A DNA stretch of 64,000 nt from Mesorhabditis belari (lineage: Eukaryota; Nematoda; Chromadorea; Rhabditida; Rhabditidae). The stretch's first letter is position 1, and every line of letters begins with the position of its first letter. Positions 1-12,665 of this stretch are shown here, piece after piece. The DNA is taken from positions 2,449,680 through 2,513,679 of the forward strand of contig CAUEEP010000939.1 of NCBI GenBank assembly GCA_958450365.1, given 5' to 3'. A program made the position numbers and the translations under genes. The notes under the pieces are model-generated. The model did no database searches. It was not told where the DNA came from and saw nothing but the letters and a program-made list of their open reading frames with translations.

Positions 1-100
1 CGCTGAAAGGAAGGTTTGAAAAGTTTTGCCGTACAGTTAGCTATTTTATCAGTTCCATCAGTAGCATTTTTTAAGTAGTACGATTAAAAGTAAAACTTAC

Positions 101-3100
101 GATCATATAAAGTATCATTTACTGTGCCACCATTCTCCACTTCAGTCAAGACCCGTCTTGACGCTAATCTTGGCATCCAATACCGTAAAGTGAATGGGAA
201 ATACCAGCGTTGACCAACTCCGTAAACTCCTGGAAATGCATAGCTGATAACAACGAAGTGAAGAAATTGGCAAAAAAAAAAAAGTAGATTTCTGGGGAGG
301 GGATTGAACCCTCGAACCCCAACCTCGAACCTTTTGCTTTCAAGGCAATTGCTCTAACCACTGAGCTATCCGGTACCTTAACTTGTCAAGAGAAAGAGCA
401 AAGGAAGCATGAAAGAGAAAGCCGAAAAAGCCCATACAGACGGACAGACATAAATCTATACAATATTTTAAAAAAAGCTGTGCCTGTCTGCCTGTGCGCA
501 CTACTCCTCCGCGCCCAGTGGGCCGTTTCAAATGACTTATAGTTAGTTTGGCTTAGAATTTCATGTAGTTATGCAACATGTTTTTAAAATCTTGAAAAAC
601 CAAAAGTGTTGACGCGGGTGGGAGTCGAACCCGGGTCGTGTAGAGACAAGTGCGCTCGCACTGCGCCAGCGGCTAAAACCGAGTGACCGAGTGGTTAACG
701 CACGCTTCTCTCAAACGAACGGAAGAAAGGTCGCGGGTTCGACTCCTCTCCCCGTCAATTCTTTTGCTTTTTTTTTTGCTAGCACATACCCGGAAACAAC
801 GCCGAGATATACCAAGAAAGAATCGAGAATAGGAAAATGTGCACAACGAGAGCCACCAGACATTCCCACATCTTCACGTCGAATTCTAAAATAGACACCC
901 GATTGCCTTGGATTTTTCGTTTTCTAAAGGTTGTTAACTTTCGAAAAACTACCGTAATCTTATCTTGGCTCTATCTTTTTCTCCAATTTTCTTAAATTCT
1001 ATCCAACATACGTTCAATTTGCATATGTCCCAAATCTTTCCATCCGGCCGCATCTTCTTTATTCGCTTCACCCAACATTTTGAATGCATAACCGATTGCC
1101 GTTTGTGGTAATAAAAGCTAAATATTTGATTATAAATTGATTCTTTTAGCAAAATACCGTCACTTTCGCATAAAGCGAACTGTTGATATTCTTTGAGAGC
1201 ATAAAAGGAAATGAGAAAAGCAAAACGATAAATGCTGTGGTGGCGGTGGCAATGTTTGAGCTCCTAAAAGAGAAACTCTGTCAGAGTTTATAGATTTTAG
1301 ATTTTAGTGATAGTAATCATTACACAAAAGTTTTCAAATTTCTCCAAAACTCACGAGAAAAACGTCGTTATCAATAATGATAGAGCTATAGAAGAAAGTG
1401 CGAAAAGCATCAAAACCATGAAAATGATGAAGAAATTCGTGTGACCCAGGAGATTTCCGATCTGAAAGACTTAAAGTAGAGATGTTTATCATTAACAAGT
1501 TTAATATTATAACAATACAATGATTGAAAGCCTTATCAATACCTCACCAATGCTTTATAATGTCATGATAGTTACAAAAACATCAAATTGTTCAAAAAAA
1601 TACCAAATTTACTTGCAAAACCATAGAGTTTAACATTTTTTCTTTCTCTTTTCAATTTTTAAAACCAGACTTAGCTGAAAGCAACTTTGAAACTTAAAAT
1701 AATTTAGTTTTTTTGTAATAAAAGCCGCTCTTTGTGCAAGATTTACCTAAAAATTTGAAATATAATAATAAAATTCGACGTTTTAATAAAAATAATTGGT
1801 ATTTAGACTTTCAAAAAAAAAATTTTGAAGCTTTTTATACAAAACTGGCGCAACAAAGTGTTTTATCATTATATATTTATTTATTATTTCAAAGTTTTAG
1901 GTAGATATTGCACAAACAGTGGCTTTTATTACAAAAAAACTAAATTATGCTAAGTCTTTGTCCACTACTGTATCTAATGTTGCGCTTAATGCGTCGTTTT
2001 GGCGTTTTGGCTTTCTAAGACTAAGCTGAAAAACAACAATTAATCTACACATAATTTAACAAATAGAAGAACCGTAATACTTTTTAATGAGTTTGACAAC
2101 CCTAGTCGAGCAGTGCGAAAAATGCTATGCGATACGATGCCGAAAACTAGTTAAATTCTAATTTGGTCTAAAATATCGTCTTTTCCGTCTTTTTCCGCAT
2201 TAATACATTTTCAGAGTTCTTTAATATAAAATTACTGCTTTTTGAGCTCCATTATCGCAAATGTGAGCTTATCTTGGCTACCAAAGTGAGCATTTTTGAC
2301 AAATTTCTTTTTTTTTTCGAGCAATCAAGCTTAAATTCTTATATGAAATGAAATGAAGTTTTAAATTTTTACAAAAACTCATGAATCTAGTGAAAAAATG
2401 TCTGTAGATTTTAAATATCTAAAGGAAACTCTTTTGGTTTTTAAGAAAATCATTGTTTTGTCGAGCGCAACACTATATATTCCGCACTATAATGGTTGTA
2501 AGTGATTGATAAGGGTTTAGTCTAGATATTTGTCTTGATATTGTTAAAGTCTTGGTAATTATGTCTAATCTACATCAAAATATTACCCATAAAATGAGCG
2601 AGATGACGAGCACGGAGATCGTGTTAAGCACAAAGGAAATGAAAGCCCAAGAAAGGAAATGAATCGTGTCACCCAAACCCATGATTCGCATCAACTCCTA
2701 AAGAAAAGGATTTAACAATTGTTCAATTCAAAGCAGTACTCATCAATCAATCAAAGATTCAAAGAATCAAAGACTTACCTTTAACTTGTGTTCTTTCTCG
2801 TAAACGATATTTTTCACGAGCATCGCTGATGGGATAATCCATGAGAGAACGACGAAAAACGACATGAATTGTGAGACATCAAAACTAAATTAAAACATTT
2901 TGTGAAAAAAATTTGAACACTCACTGATCAGAAACGATACATGGATATGGCTCTTGTTGGGAGTAAACGCCGATTGGAGGACGTTCACCTGTCTAAATGA
3001 AAGTTTGTTCTCCGCGATCATTTAATGGTTAAAGATTAAAATTAAAGACAATTAAATATTAAAATTTCGATTAAAGTTAAATGATTAAAATCGATTAAAA

Positions 3101-6100
3101 TTAAAATTCTAATCGATTAATCGTCGATTCATGCGTTTTTTAAAACGCTTTCTCTCATTGACCAGCTATTTAGCTAAATTAAACTAAAGTATTAAAAGCT
3201 GTGGCAAAATTTTAGGCTTATTTTTGATATTTTATAAATTTTGTCTTATTTTGTTCTCTATTTTTATTTGCATCTTCTCTATTTTTGCATTTGCATAGAT
3301 TAGATTGAGTACGAAATCTTGCGTCCCCTATTTCATTATCGAAATGAATGAGCCTAAAATTAGGGGTAGGCTACTTTCCGCCATTTTATTTGCGCAACAG
3401 GGTCATTTGCGCAAGTACGTTTGCGCAACAAGGGTCATTTGCGCAACTTTTTTTTTGCACAAAAAGGGTCATTTGCGCAACTTTAACACTGTATTAAGCA
3501 CTCGAATTTTTAATCATTATTTTCATTTTTGAGCTTTTTTTTATTGTTTTTTTATTTTCTTCTATTTTTTATGAAATCTTCCAATTTTTTGCACTATCTT
3601 CCAATATTTATCTAAATTAGTCCTTTCTAGGAGCTAATAACCATTAGTAAAATATTTTATCGCTTTAACAAAAAAGTGCAACCAATAACAATAAAAGTTA
3701 GGACAACAATAAAAATCAAATTTTTAAAATATAAGTCAAAAGCTGAGAAAGATGTTGCACAAAATCGCAACCGGGCAAGCGACCATTAGAAATAGCAGTA
3801 AAACGTTGCTTTTGTCGAGCCAATACAGTTTTCTTCCGTGGGTAGTTTTGTCCAACAGTGAGATTGATAGCCGATGAAAACGATGAAAACCGTACTAGAA
3901 TTTTAAACAACAAACTATGAGCAAACAATATAAAAAGGAGGGAACGAACGAGGGGAGAGAGTACTTTAAAAGCTCACTACAAAAACATAGCAAAAAAAAG
4001 TTGCGCATAAGTACTTGCGCAAATTTTTGTGCGGGGTACGGTAGCGCATCCACGCTTTAGAACGCGCACCGCTCTGCTTTTGCGCCAGTCCCTTAAAAAC
4101 ATCAAAAAAGTTGCGCAAATGACCCTGTTGCGCAAAAAAAAGTTGCGCAAATGACCCTGTTGCGCAAATAAAATGGCGGAAAGTAGCCTACCCCTAAAAT
4201 TACCTAAAATTACCAAATACTAAACACTTTTCTTTCATTAGAAATGTTTTTCGTTTACTTTTTGTCAACTTTAAACAATTTTGAGTATTTTAGAATAATC
4301 TGCGAAAGCGAAAACAGATATTTTTAAAAATATTGAAAAATTAATACTGAAATTGAAATGAAACAATGAAAACTGAAATTTTGGCGTTAAGCCTAACTTT
4401 TTATGCGCTATCTTTTTTAATTTGCATCAAAATAGGTTTCATTGAAAAAAAATTGGTCCAAATCGCATCATCGGATCTCGTAATTTTTGAACACCCGGCT
4501 TCTTTCTAATGAAAACCCTTCAAAATAAAGCTTTTCAATAACTTTCAAAAGTCATTTGCAAGAGAAATGATTGAGCTATCTAATGAATTAAGCTATCTAA
4601 TGAATTGAGCTATCTCATTGAGCTAACGAAAAAACCGTCTTTGATTTGGTAAACTTATTCGATTAGAAAATGAATTTCGGTGCAAGACTTAGTAATCAAG
4701 CTAATATTAACTTTTTTCTTTCATTTTTCATTTTTTTCTCGTCGAGATTACGGCACTTTTTCTCGGGGGCGCGTTTTAGAAAACGTATTAAACACACTCT
4801 AGTCTAAATAACAAAAGATAACAGAAAATTTCTTTGCTAGCTTCTCCATTTCAAACCTGCATCTCAATCAACGCTCGATCGATAGCTTCTTGAAGGAAAG
4901 ACCACCCAAAGGTGAGATATTTTAAATCACGAATCGGATTATTTCTTGGTTCAGTGTTTCTATTCGAATCAGCGATGCTGTCCGTTCCATCAACCAGATT
5001 TTGCTCGTGTCGAATCTTGTAAACGACTGTTTCGTTGAATTTCGTTGCATCAGAGGCTAGATCCTAGAATTGAATGTAAATTACAATTGCATTGAATCAG
5101 ATCTTACCGGAAAAACGATTGAAGTGAAATATTGTTGATGTGGCTGAAGACACATGGCCACTTTTTCTAACTCGGTCTCATTTGGCATCATTCGGAAACG
5201 ATCGGCTATCAGGCACTAAATAGATTAGATGCTAGGTTTGGATTAGATGCTAGCTTTGATTCATTAGATTAGTACAGTAATCCGTAAAACTATCATAACT
5301 CACTTTCGAATAGTTGTTGACTGTTTCCAAGACAATTCCCAGCTCTGTTCCAAAAGCCAGCGGACTTCCTTCAGGTCCAAGTAACGCCTCGAGCAAAGCC
5401 AACGTCTCATTCTTGATAAAACCTTCCTTTTCTCCCCATTTGGCCAACACCTAAAAACATTAGTTTTAGCCTTGTAATTACATAATTATTTGAATAAATT
5501 CACATTGAATAATAAATTGAATAAATTTTTAATCGATTAAAGGTCAATGAATCAAGATTTGTCTCAATTAATGCGTCAATTAAACAAATTGCAAATTAAA
5601 TTAGCTGAATAACTTAAGCTGAATCGCACTATCTACAGGATGACAAGAAATCAACCCATTCTTACGCTCCTTTTTTCAAGAAAAGTATCTCGTTCTTTAC
5701 GCCCAAAATATAAATTAAGTTCAAGCTTTCACTGTTAGAATCTTTAATCATCTAGCAAATTTTTTAAAAATGTATCCGACTAAGTGAGCGTAGGAATAAG
5801 TTCAAATTTTCAAGCTTGGAACATAAGTCATTTTTTTTCAAATCAAAAAGTTCCTTTTAGTCAAAAAAAGAAAAAATGTTAATAAATGAGTTTTCACGCT
5901 ATTTTTGTGCTAAAAAGGTTTTTGTTACAGATAAACACAAATTTAGGTATTTTAGTTAATACTTGAACAAACATAATACAAAATACCTGAACTTTATTCA
6001 TATTTTGGGCTTAGAAAAAGCATATAAACAAATTTACATAACTACGATAGTCTTTTTGAGGAGCACGCTTTGGAAAGCGCATTAATTAAGAGGAACAAAC

Positions 6101-9100
6101 TCTAATCTAAATTCTAAAGCTTATAAACCCACTCGTAAACCTTTGGCCAAAGTGCTTTCATGTAGCACTCCCTGAAAAGCATTACTCGTTCCACCCATTT
6201 CTTTTAATGTGTCCAATAATCGCTGCCATTGACGCAATGGGTCTTCTAGCTAAAAATTCTGTATAGTCCTTGACATAATATTGAAGATGTCTGCCTTGAG
6301 ATTAAACACAAGACTTGTTCCAAACATATCTTACACCAAAGCCAACCTTTTTCACAAGATCCCTCACAACAGGCGCATCAGGAGAGACAAGAATATATCC
6401 AGAAAGCATTGGTCGAAGTTGGCGAATCGCTTGTGATTCCAATTGTGAGCATTCAAGATCTAGAATTTTTTTTTAAACTTTAAAACTAATTCCAAACAAA
6501 CCATCATGTAATTTTACATTATAGCAATGTGTCTGATTGCCGGTATCATCTCGACCTGGAGTCAATCGTAATACGAATCTAAAATAAAAAAATCTAAACG
6601 AATCTAAAATGTCTATTTTGCAGAATACTAGGGCTTAGTAAGTACTTAATAACCGCAATATCTGTACCGCAATATCTATACTATACTATAAGCCTATACG
6701 AAGGCTTATTAAAGATATTATGGTAAATATCTTAAAGGCTTATTAAAGCTTATTAAAGGTATAAACGTAAAACGTACTGTCTGACGGGATCCATAATCTT
6801 GTCCAATAAAGTCTCCACCGTCTTCTCCGGTGGCAGATTTGAGGAAGCTGTTTGGTCCACTAAATGAACAATAATAGTTTTTAAAGTTTTTAAAATGAAA
6901 CAATGAAATCAATAGTTTTTAAAGCTAAATTCAATCTCATTAAATAAATAGATATTCAATCAATAAATTCAATCTCAATGCTAAAGCTCAATAAAGTTCA
7001 ATCAAATCAATACTCACATGGATCTTCTCCGCAAAAGAAATAATCGATAATGCTTTGTTTATCGGTTCCATTAAATTCTCTCCAAATCTCGACAATGTTC
7101 ACAAGAGGATCGAACATGTGAAGAACCTCGCCACGTCTCGTGTACAATTGATTGAGATGGTTCATGTTCAGGCCGACTTCTTGCAACTAAAATTGGAATT
7201 GACAATGTTAACACGTCTTGGATAGTCATAACCTAAACAACTTAACTTAAACACCTACAACAACTACAACAACTTAAACAACTTAACTTAAACAACTAAC
7301 AACTACAACAACTTGAACAACTACAAGACCTTCAACAACTTAACTTAAACAACTACAACAACTTGAACAACTACAACAACTTAAACGACTAACAACTTAA
7401 ACAACTAACAACTTAAACAACTAACAACTACAACAACTTGAACAACTACAACAACTTAAACGACTACAACAACTTAAACAACTTGAACAACTACAACAAC
7501 TTAAACGACTACAACAACTTAAACAACTTGAACAACTACAACAACTTAAACGACTACAACAACTTAAATAACTTGAACAACTACAACAACTTGAACAACT
7601 ACAACAACTTGAACAACTACAACAACTTAAACGACTACAACAACTTAAACGACTACAACTACAACAAAATAAAGTTCTTAGATATTCAAATCAACCTCTT
7701 TCAACCAATCAACCAACCTCTTTCTGCAGATTTCCCTTGTCGATTTTCTGTGCCAACCAAATCAGATCCGTTGTCCGCAAGTTGCACAACTCTTCCCGAT
7801 CCGCTTCGGTCATTCTAAAAGTAGCTTTTGATTTGAAAGTACATACCGCAAATACTGTAATAGTACCCCACCCCCCTCGTACAGTCGCGTAGTCGCAAAG
7901 TTTTTTAGTATTTCATTTTTTCAAGGCACCCGTACTTTCAAAAAATGCGTCTTTGGTATCAAAAAATAGCCCTGAATTTCAGCTATTTTTTGATACCTAA
8001 GCGCGCATTGTAGCATAAACCAGTGTCGAGAAAAATGCGTTCAAACCTAGACTACGCAACACTCCGCACCGTCATTATGGGGGTGGGGTATTATTACAGT
8101 ATTTACGGTATATATAGTAAGCAATTAGTGTACTAACGGCAAACTTACTGGACTGCTTGTGGGAAATTGAAAGCCTGATCGAAAATCGTTTTATTGCAGA
8201 GCAAAGGTACCGCCTCGAAAGCCGAGAAAACCGTGTCGACAATCGAATCATTTGTGTGCATCATAGCCTAAGAAATTTGATAGAATATTAGAATATTCGG
8301 CTTTTTTCCTGAAACATGGTCTTTTGGCCAAAAAAAAAAGTTGGCAAAAATGAATCCCTTTTAAATTAAATATGGCCTTTTAAAGATATTCAGCTGTTTA
8401 ACTGATTTGGTGGGAAATTCCTTTCAAATGTAAACATATTCAATGTTTTAATGTTTAATGTAAATGTTTTTGTTTTTCAATATGTTTTAAAACAATTGTT
8501 GGAATATCTTGATGCAGAAAAAGCAGGGAAAAGGCAAACAAAATTCAAAAAACCATGAAGCTGACTTTTTTAGCTAAAAGCCTATGAAACGCCACTTTGA
8601 CAGACTTTAAAAGACCATGTTTCAAGGAAAGAGCTGAATATTCTTTAACTTTTTAAACTTTTTAAATCTTACATATTCCCTAATTGCGAGCATCCCAGGT
8701 ACTGTTAAAGTGGCGCTAACTAGCGCTTCTCGAAGATGTGGGGACAATTCGAGACGTTCAAGTGTTTGAAGAGCCACATCACGATGGGTGAAAAGCTGAA
8801 AGGATCGTCTACAGCATTAGCCTTTATCTATTATCTATTATTTTTAGCTTTAGCTTAGCTTTAGCTTAGCTTTAGCTTAGCTTTAGCTTAGCTTTAGCTT
8901 AGCTTTGAGCAGCTGGCTTGCAGCTTTGCTTGCTTTGGCTTGCTTTAGCTTAGCTTTGCTAGCTTTGCTTGCAGCTTTGGCTTAGCTTGGCTGCTTTAGC
9001 TAGCTTTAGCGCTTTAGCATGCTTTGGCTTAGCTTTAGCTTGCTTTTGGTGTAGCTTTTAGCTTATCTATTCTTCTATCTATTCTTCTATCTATTCTTCT

Positions 9101-10530
9101 ATCTATTCTTCAAACTTGCCTTTACAATCGGTACACCCGATGTCTCGTTGTAATCAGCGGCTAATTTGATGATTGACACGGCTGCCGACACAAAATCCTC
9201 GAAAAGAACCTGGGTTTTTTAAAAAAGCCATTGAATTTAAACCTTAAAAATTACCGTATTTGCCCCAATGTTCTCAAATTGAGTCGACAACTCTCGCATC
9301 GTTCGAATCAGTCTAAAGAAGATACCAAATTTCATGTACATGTACATGCACATGTACTTAGCTCAATTCAAGCTCAATTTTGAGTCCTTGCAGGTTTAGA
9401 TTAATGAAAAGCTCTTAATGTAAAGCTCTTAATGAAAAGCTCTTAATGAAAGCTCTTAAAAACTGACGCTGATTGATTGGATGTATCGAAGTTGATCTCA
9501 GCTCCTTCATCTCCTGTCGTAACAAAACCTCGATTACATCGATTTGTGATTGAACAGAGAAAACTTTGAGTGAATGGAAGAAGGCCGGCTGAGGGGAAAC
9601 CTTTGGAATCGAAATGGCCTGGAAATGGGTTGAAATTGAACTCATATCTGGGTTTTATTTATTAGTTTATCACAATTCCACGCACATTCAGATCCACTCG
9701 TCGTGAAATCGCGTAATCGGATCATCGCCAGAATGAAAAAGAGCAAAATCGGCGTCAACAACTCGGCCACCAACCATTTCTAGAGGAGAAAAGGGTTACT
9801 GTAGCTTTTTGCTTTGATATACCGTAGTTCTAGTAAAAGATTATCAATTAAACCACTCAAATACGACAAAACCAGAAAAAAACGGAAAAAAACCAGCCGA
9901 AAAACCCGCCTAACGGCGAGTTTTATGGCTGAATGTTTTGGTGACGACGTATAGTCGCCGTGGCGCACTCGGAAGCGCGCTTGTCTATGGCCCACACGAT
10001 CCGGGCTCCAAATATGTGATCCACTCCAATCCACTGGGATAATACCTAGAATTCTAAGCCTAACAAGCCAAAAATCTTGTAAATCGGCCCACGGGGAGCA
10101 GACAGACGTACTGTAAAGACAGACAGACGGAAGTACTGTATAAACAGACAGACAGAAGTACTGTACAGACAGACAGACGGACGAACAGACAGACGGACGG
10201 ACAGACAGACGGACAGCCGAACGGACGGACAGACAAACAGACAGACAGCCAGACAGACGGACGGCCGAACGGACGGGCAGACGGACCGACGGATGGTTGC
10301 AATATCGTTCGGATACAGACGGACGGACAGACAGACGGACAGACATACGTACTTTAAAGATAGACAGACAGACGTACTGTAAAGGCAGACAGACAGACGT
10401 ACTGTAAAGAGACAGACAGACGGACGGACAGACTTCCCTATTATACATAATAAATCCTCACTTTTTGCCGTCTCTTCACCAAATATCCTTTCCAAAGAAG
10501 AAAACGCAGTTGCCGCCAAAAGGAGATCAT
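101..10530 (-). CDS. ABCA-family ABC transporter, N-terminal half (5' part of gene; continues beyond left edge)
   Basis: Exons, 5' to 3': 10530-10462, 9779-9686, 9647-9464, 9312-9255, 9209-9120, 8795-8673, 8267-8149, 7814-7718, 7186-7018, 6859-6778, 6578-6502, 6459-6347, 6249-6133, 5450-5304, 5215-5108, 5063-4857, 2992-2925, 2884-2779, 2697-2587, 1461-1355, 1263-1158, 1117-1012, 885-790, 229-101. All phases join, giving about 894 residues. Seen: an amphipathic start (MISFWRQLRFLLWKGYLVKR), first membrane helix (ELLTPILLFFILAMI), a large extracellular domain, then a helix bundle with the family-typical strings GVYSQQEPYPC, EKEHKLKELMRIMGL, SSNIATAT and VYGVGQRWYFPF. This is the usual order of a full-length ABCA half-molecule (membrane helix, ECD1, five helices) before the first nucleotide-binding domain, which lies off the window. 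Family members export or flip lipids; the substrate here is unknown. An acceptor (GCGTTTAG) sits two bases before the ATG. Nematode relatives are the abt genes and ced-7; I cannot say which is orthologous. Confidence 0.9.
296..375 (-). pseudogene. tRNA-like sequence
   Basis: GGATAGCTCAGTGGTTAGAG (A box) and GAGGGTTCAATCCCCTC (good T-arm with B box), but the 5' and 3' ends do not pair as an acceptor stem. Confidence 0.5.
478..676 (-). repeat. tRNA-headed SINE-like element, copy 1 (short tail)
   Basis: Head at 676-612 (GCCGCTGGCGCAGTGCGAGC; B box GGGTTCGACTCCC), body matching copies 2 and 3 (GCATAACTACATGAAATTCT; GGCCCACTGGG), and a short GCACAGGCAGACAGGCAC tail. In ABCA intron 23. Confidence 0.65.
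685..757 (+). pseudogene. tRNA-like sequence, class II-like A box
   Basis: GACCGAGTGGTTAACGC and GCGGGTTCGACTCCT; stems poorly formed. Adjacent and inverted to SINE copy 1. Confidence 0.45.
3363..4194 (-). mobile_element. DNA element family A, copy 1 (8-bp target duplication)
   Basis: Terminal inverted repeat GGGGTAGGCTACTTTCCGCC at both ends, flanked by the perfect 8-bp duplication TAAAATTA (3355-3362 and 4195-4202). Subterminal units of the type GTTGCGCAAATGACCCT repeat at each end. The internal ORF (minus strand, 3928-3716) is truncated relative to copies 2 and 3. About 4026-4095 holds a segment (GTGCGGGGTACGGTAGCGCA...) absent from those copies and found again at 15112-15180. It lies in ABCA intron 16. 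Confidence 0.9.
5695..6012. repeat. Inverted repeat in ABCA intron 13
   Basis: CGCCCAAAATATAAATTAAG on the left and TGAACTTTATTCATATTTTG on the right pair imperfectly; the centre is AT-rich. Confidence 0.5.
7207..7667. repeat. Minisatellite of CAACTACAACAACTTAAA-type units
   Basis: Irregular 12-24 bp units fill most of ABCA intron 8 (7187-7717). They create a meaningless Asn/Tyr/Leu-rich ORF. Confidence 0.92.
7846..8108. mobile_element. TA-flanked MITE family B, copy 1
   Basis: Ends CCGCAAATACTGTAATAGTA and its inverse, flanked by TA. The body has GCGCCCGTACTTTCAAAAAA and CACCGTCATTATGGGGGTGG. It fills most of ABCA intron 7 (7815-8148). Confidence 0.9.
8290..8636. mobile_element. Foldback element filling ABCA intron 6
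   Basis: GAATATTCGGCTTTTTTCCT and GAAACATGGTCTTTT on the left, inverses on the right (AAAGACCATGTTTCAAGGAA). The host intron is 8268-8672. Confidence 0.75.
8826..9112. repeat. Minisatellite: TAGCTTAGCTT then CTATTCTT units
   Basis: 11-12 bp units decaying to the right, followed by four CTATTCTTCTAT-type units, filling ABCA intron 5 (8796-9119). Confidence 0.9.
9953..10438 (+). repeat. tRNA-headed SINE-like element with (GACA)n tail, copy 2
   Basis: Head GTCGCCGTGGCGCACTCGGA with GATCCGGGCTCC; body TAGAATTCTAAGCCTAACAA, CTTGTAAATCGGCCCACGGG; tail of GACAGACGGACAGACA-type repeats to 10438. It fills most of ABCA intron 1. Translations of the tail give spurious VCLSVRPSV-type ORFs. Confidence 0.75.
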
Positions 10531-11118
10531 ATCTAAACGCTTGAATAGTAAAAATTTGCATACTTTGACTGATACAGTAGTCTCATTTTGGTGAAACAGT
10601 ACTATTTTCAATTGAAAATCGTCAAACCTTGCGTTCAACTGACGCTTTCTCTTTTCTTCACCGCTCGAGTCGCATGAAAACTGAAATTTCCGGGCTTTTA
10701 GGGAAGAATCGACGACAATAAAGTACAGTAAGTTTTAAATGCAAATTTCAATCAAAATCAAAAATTCGGAAATCAAATTTCCGCAAAAAATGAAGAAAAA
10801 GATCTGGGATTTGTTGAAATCTCGAAATTTTATTTGTTTTCTTTGCGAGTACATCTCACTAGGTTGTAGTTATCTTTGGGGAAATGAAAAGAAAAACGAA
10901 AATTTGTCGATCAAATGCTCAAGTAAAATAGAGATTTCAAAAGGAGAGTCTAAAGATTGACTGGAAAAGTCTAAATGGAAAGATGAAGGGAAAGATGAAA
11001 GAAGAAGAAGTCAAAAGTTTGAAGCATTTCTTTTCTTGATTGTCGAGTCGAGTTGTCTTTTTAGCTTTAGATTTTAAAATATTGATTTAGATTTGGATTG
11101 AATTCTTATTAGTACAAA

Positions 11119-11305
11119 AAAATGAAGTCGAAGAGCTGTACTTTGAAGTAGAAGAGCCGTGCTTTGAAGTAGAAGAGCCGTAATTTGAAGTGGAAGAGCC
11201 GTACTTTGAAGTAGAAGAGCCGTGCTCTGAAGTAGAAGAGCCGTACTTTGAAGTCGAAGAGCCGTGCTTTGAAGTAGAAGAGCTGTGCTTTGAAGTAGAA
11301 GAGCC
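11119..11305. repeat. 21-bp minisatellite, about nine units
   Basis: Unit GAAGTAGAAGAGCCGTGCTTT with small variations. Intergenic; the translated reverse strand gives a repetitive SSTSKYG ORF that is not convincing as a gene. Confidence 0.9.
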
Positions 11306-11417
11306 TACACTTACAGATAATGATATCCAATAAAAAATGAGAGTTATGTTTGAGATCACTGGATTATTTGAGTGCGAAAAGGTTTGCCATTGGCACGGAA
11401 AAAGAGGAGAACTTTGG

Positions 11418-11592
11418 TGAAAATGATTACAGGAAAAGGCCAATGAGAAGGAAAGGAAAGGAGAAGGAAAGGAAAAGGAAAAGGGGTGACAGAAAGGAAA
11501 AAGCCGGCTCTCTCAAAAGAACAAACATATGAAAAGAATGAGAAATGGGAAGGAAAGAAAGAAAAGAAAAAAAGAAAAGAAAAAGAAGACTG
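11418..11592. repeat. Purine-rich (GGAAAG/GAAAA) tract
   Basis: About 175 bp almost all A and G on the plus strand; possible triplex-forming DNA. Confidence 0.8.
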
Positions 11593-12596
11593 AGAATCTG
11601 GTGAAGTGAATAACAGCTGGGACAACAACTCTCGACTCATTCAATTGCATTCAATCCTCGATGGTCTTTCATTTCATACTCTTCATTTATCCAAATCGAA
11701 ATTCCCAAAAATTCTTGATGACAAATCCATTTGAACTTTGCTCTTTCAGGGTTTTGAAATAGAGCTTGAAGCTTGAGCAGAGCTTGAACAAAGCTTGGAG
11801 CTTGAATTCAGTACAAAGCTTTGATCGCTTTAGATCTGGAGTTACGTATCTTATTCTAATTATTCTACGCATTCCTTGACTCCGAAAAGCCCCTGGTGCA
11901 AATTTACAGCCCAATCGGCCTCAAAAAAAAGTGCTAAATCCACGTAGGGCTCACCGGTGGGCCGTATCGTGTTCAGTCAGCCTCAACCCTGACCAGATCA
12001 GTCTGACCAGCTCTGAAATGAATCTTGGAAAGTAGAAATCACGGTTGTTGACTCAAAAACAAAAATCAACAATAGATTACACAAGTTGGAATGATTTTTC
12101 ATCCTTTCATCAAGTCTCTTTCATGAAAATTCCCCAACGATTCAAAGCTAAAGTGTAAATTTCGTAAAGTGACAAGTCGGCAAATAGAAACCACGCATTG
12201 AAGAATATAGAAACGCGTGTTTGTTAAGAATTTGTGAAATTTCAAGAACTTTTATTTTAAAAAAATGGTTTGGTTTAAGGAAAAGTTCAAATGAAAATCA
12301 TTTTAGAAGACTGATGTTTCAAAAAATCATTGAAAAAGATGGAATTCGCAAAAATTTGTACAAGGAGAACAAAATTTCGAAAAACAAGATTCCAACAAAT
12401 CATAAGTGTCTCCATATCAGTGCTTTTTGACTGAAAGACGGTCTGAAAGAAGGGGTTTATGATTGAAGAAACGATGAGTCATAAAAGATCTTGGTCGTTT
12501 TACCCGCACGTCATTCGAGAATAATGGATTTGATTGGGTAAATATGGAATTTAAATCGAAGAAGAAAGAGTCAAAGTACTCAAATCAATCCAAGAA

Positions 12597-12665
12597 AAGC
12601 ATGCGGGATCGAACCCCGCATCTCCCGAACGAGAAACTTCTGGCACCGCGCCATGAAGACTTCTA
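12597..12665 (-). pseudogene. tRNA-like sequence
   Basis: Perfect T-arm ATGCGGGGTTCGATCCCGCAT with an upstream TGGCGCGGTGCCAGAAG; no acceptor pairing. Confidence 0.45.

Noticed and set aside
7438..7818. 126-codon Asn/Tyr/Leu repeat ORF
   Set aside because: A minisatellite inside ABCA intron 8; the end of the ORF is antisense to ABCA exon 8.
10046..10561. Three overlapping long minus-strand ORFs rich in Ser, Val, Cys and Pro
   Set aside because: They are translations of the (GACA)n tail of a SINE-like element; all frames stay open because the repeat lacks stops. Same reason for ORFs at 31095-31445, 45170-45504, 54660-55010 and 62648-63035.
11087..11443. 118-codon minus-strand ORF with SSTSKYG repeats
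   Set aside because: Made by the 21-bp minisatellite; no flanking splice sites, start context or non-repeat domain supports a gene.
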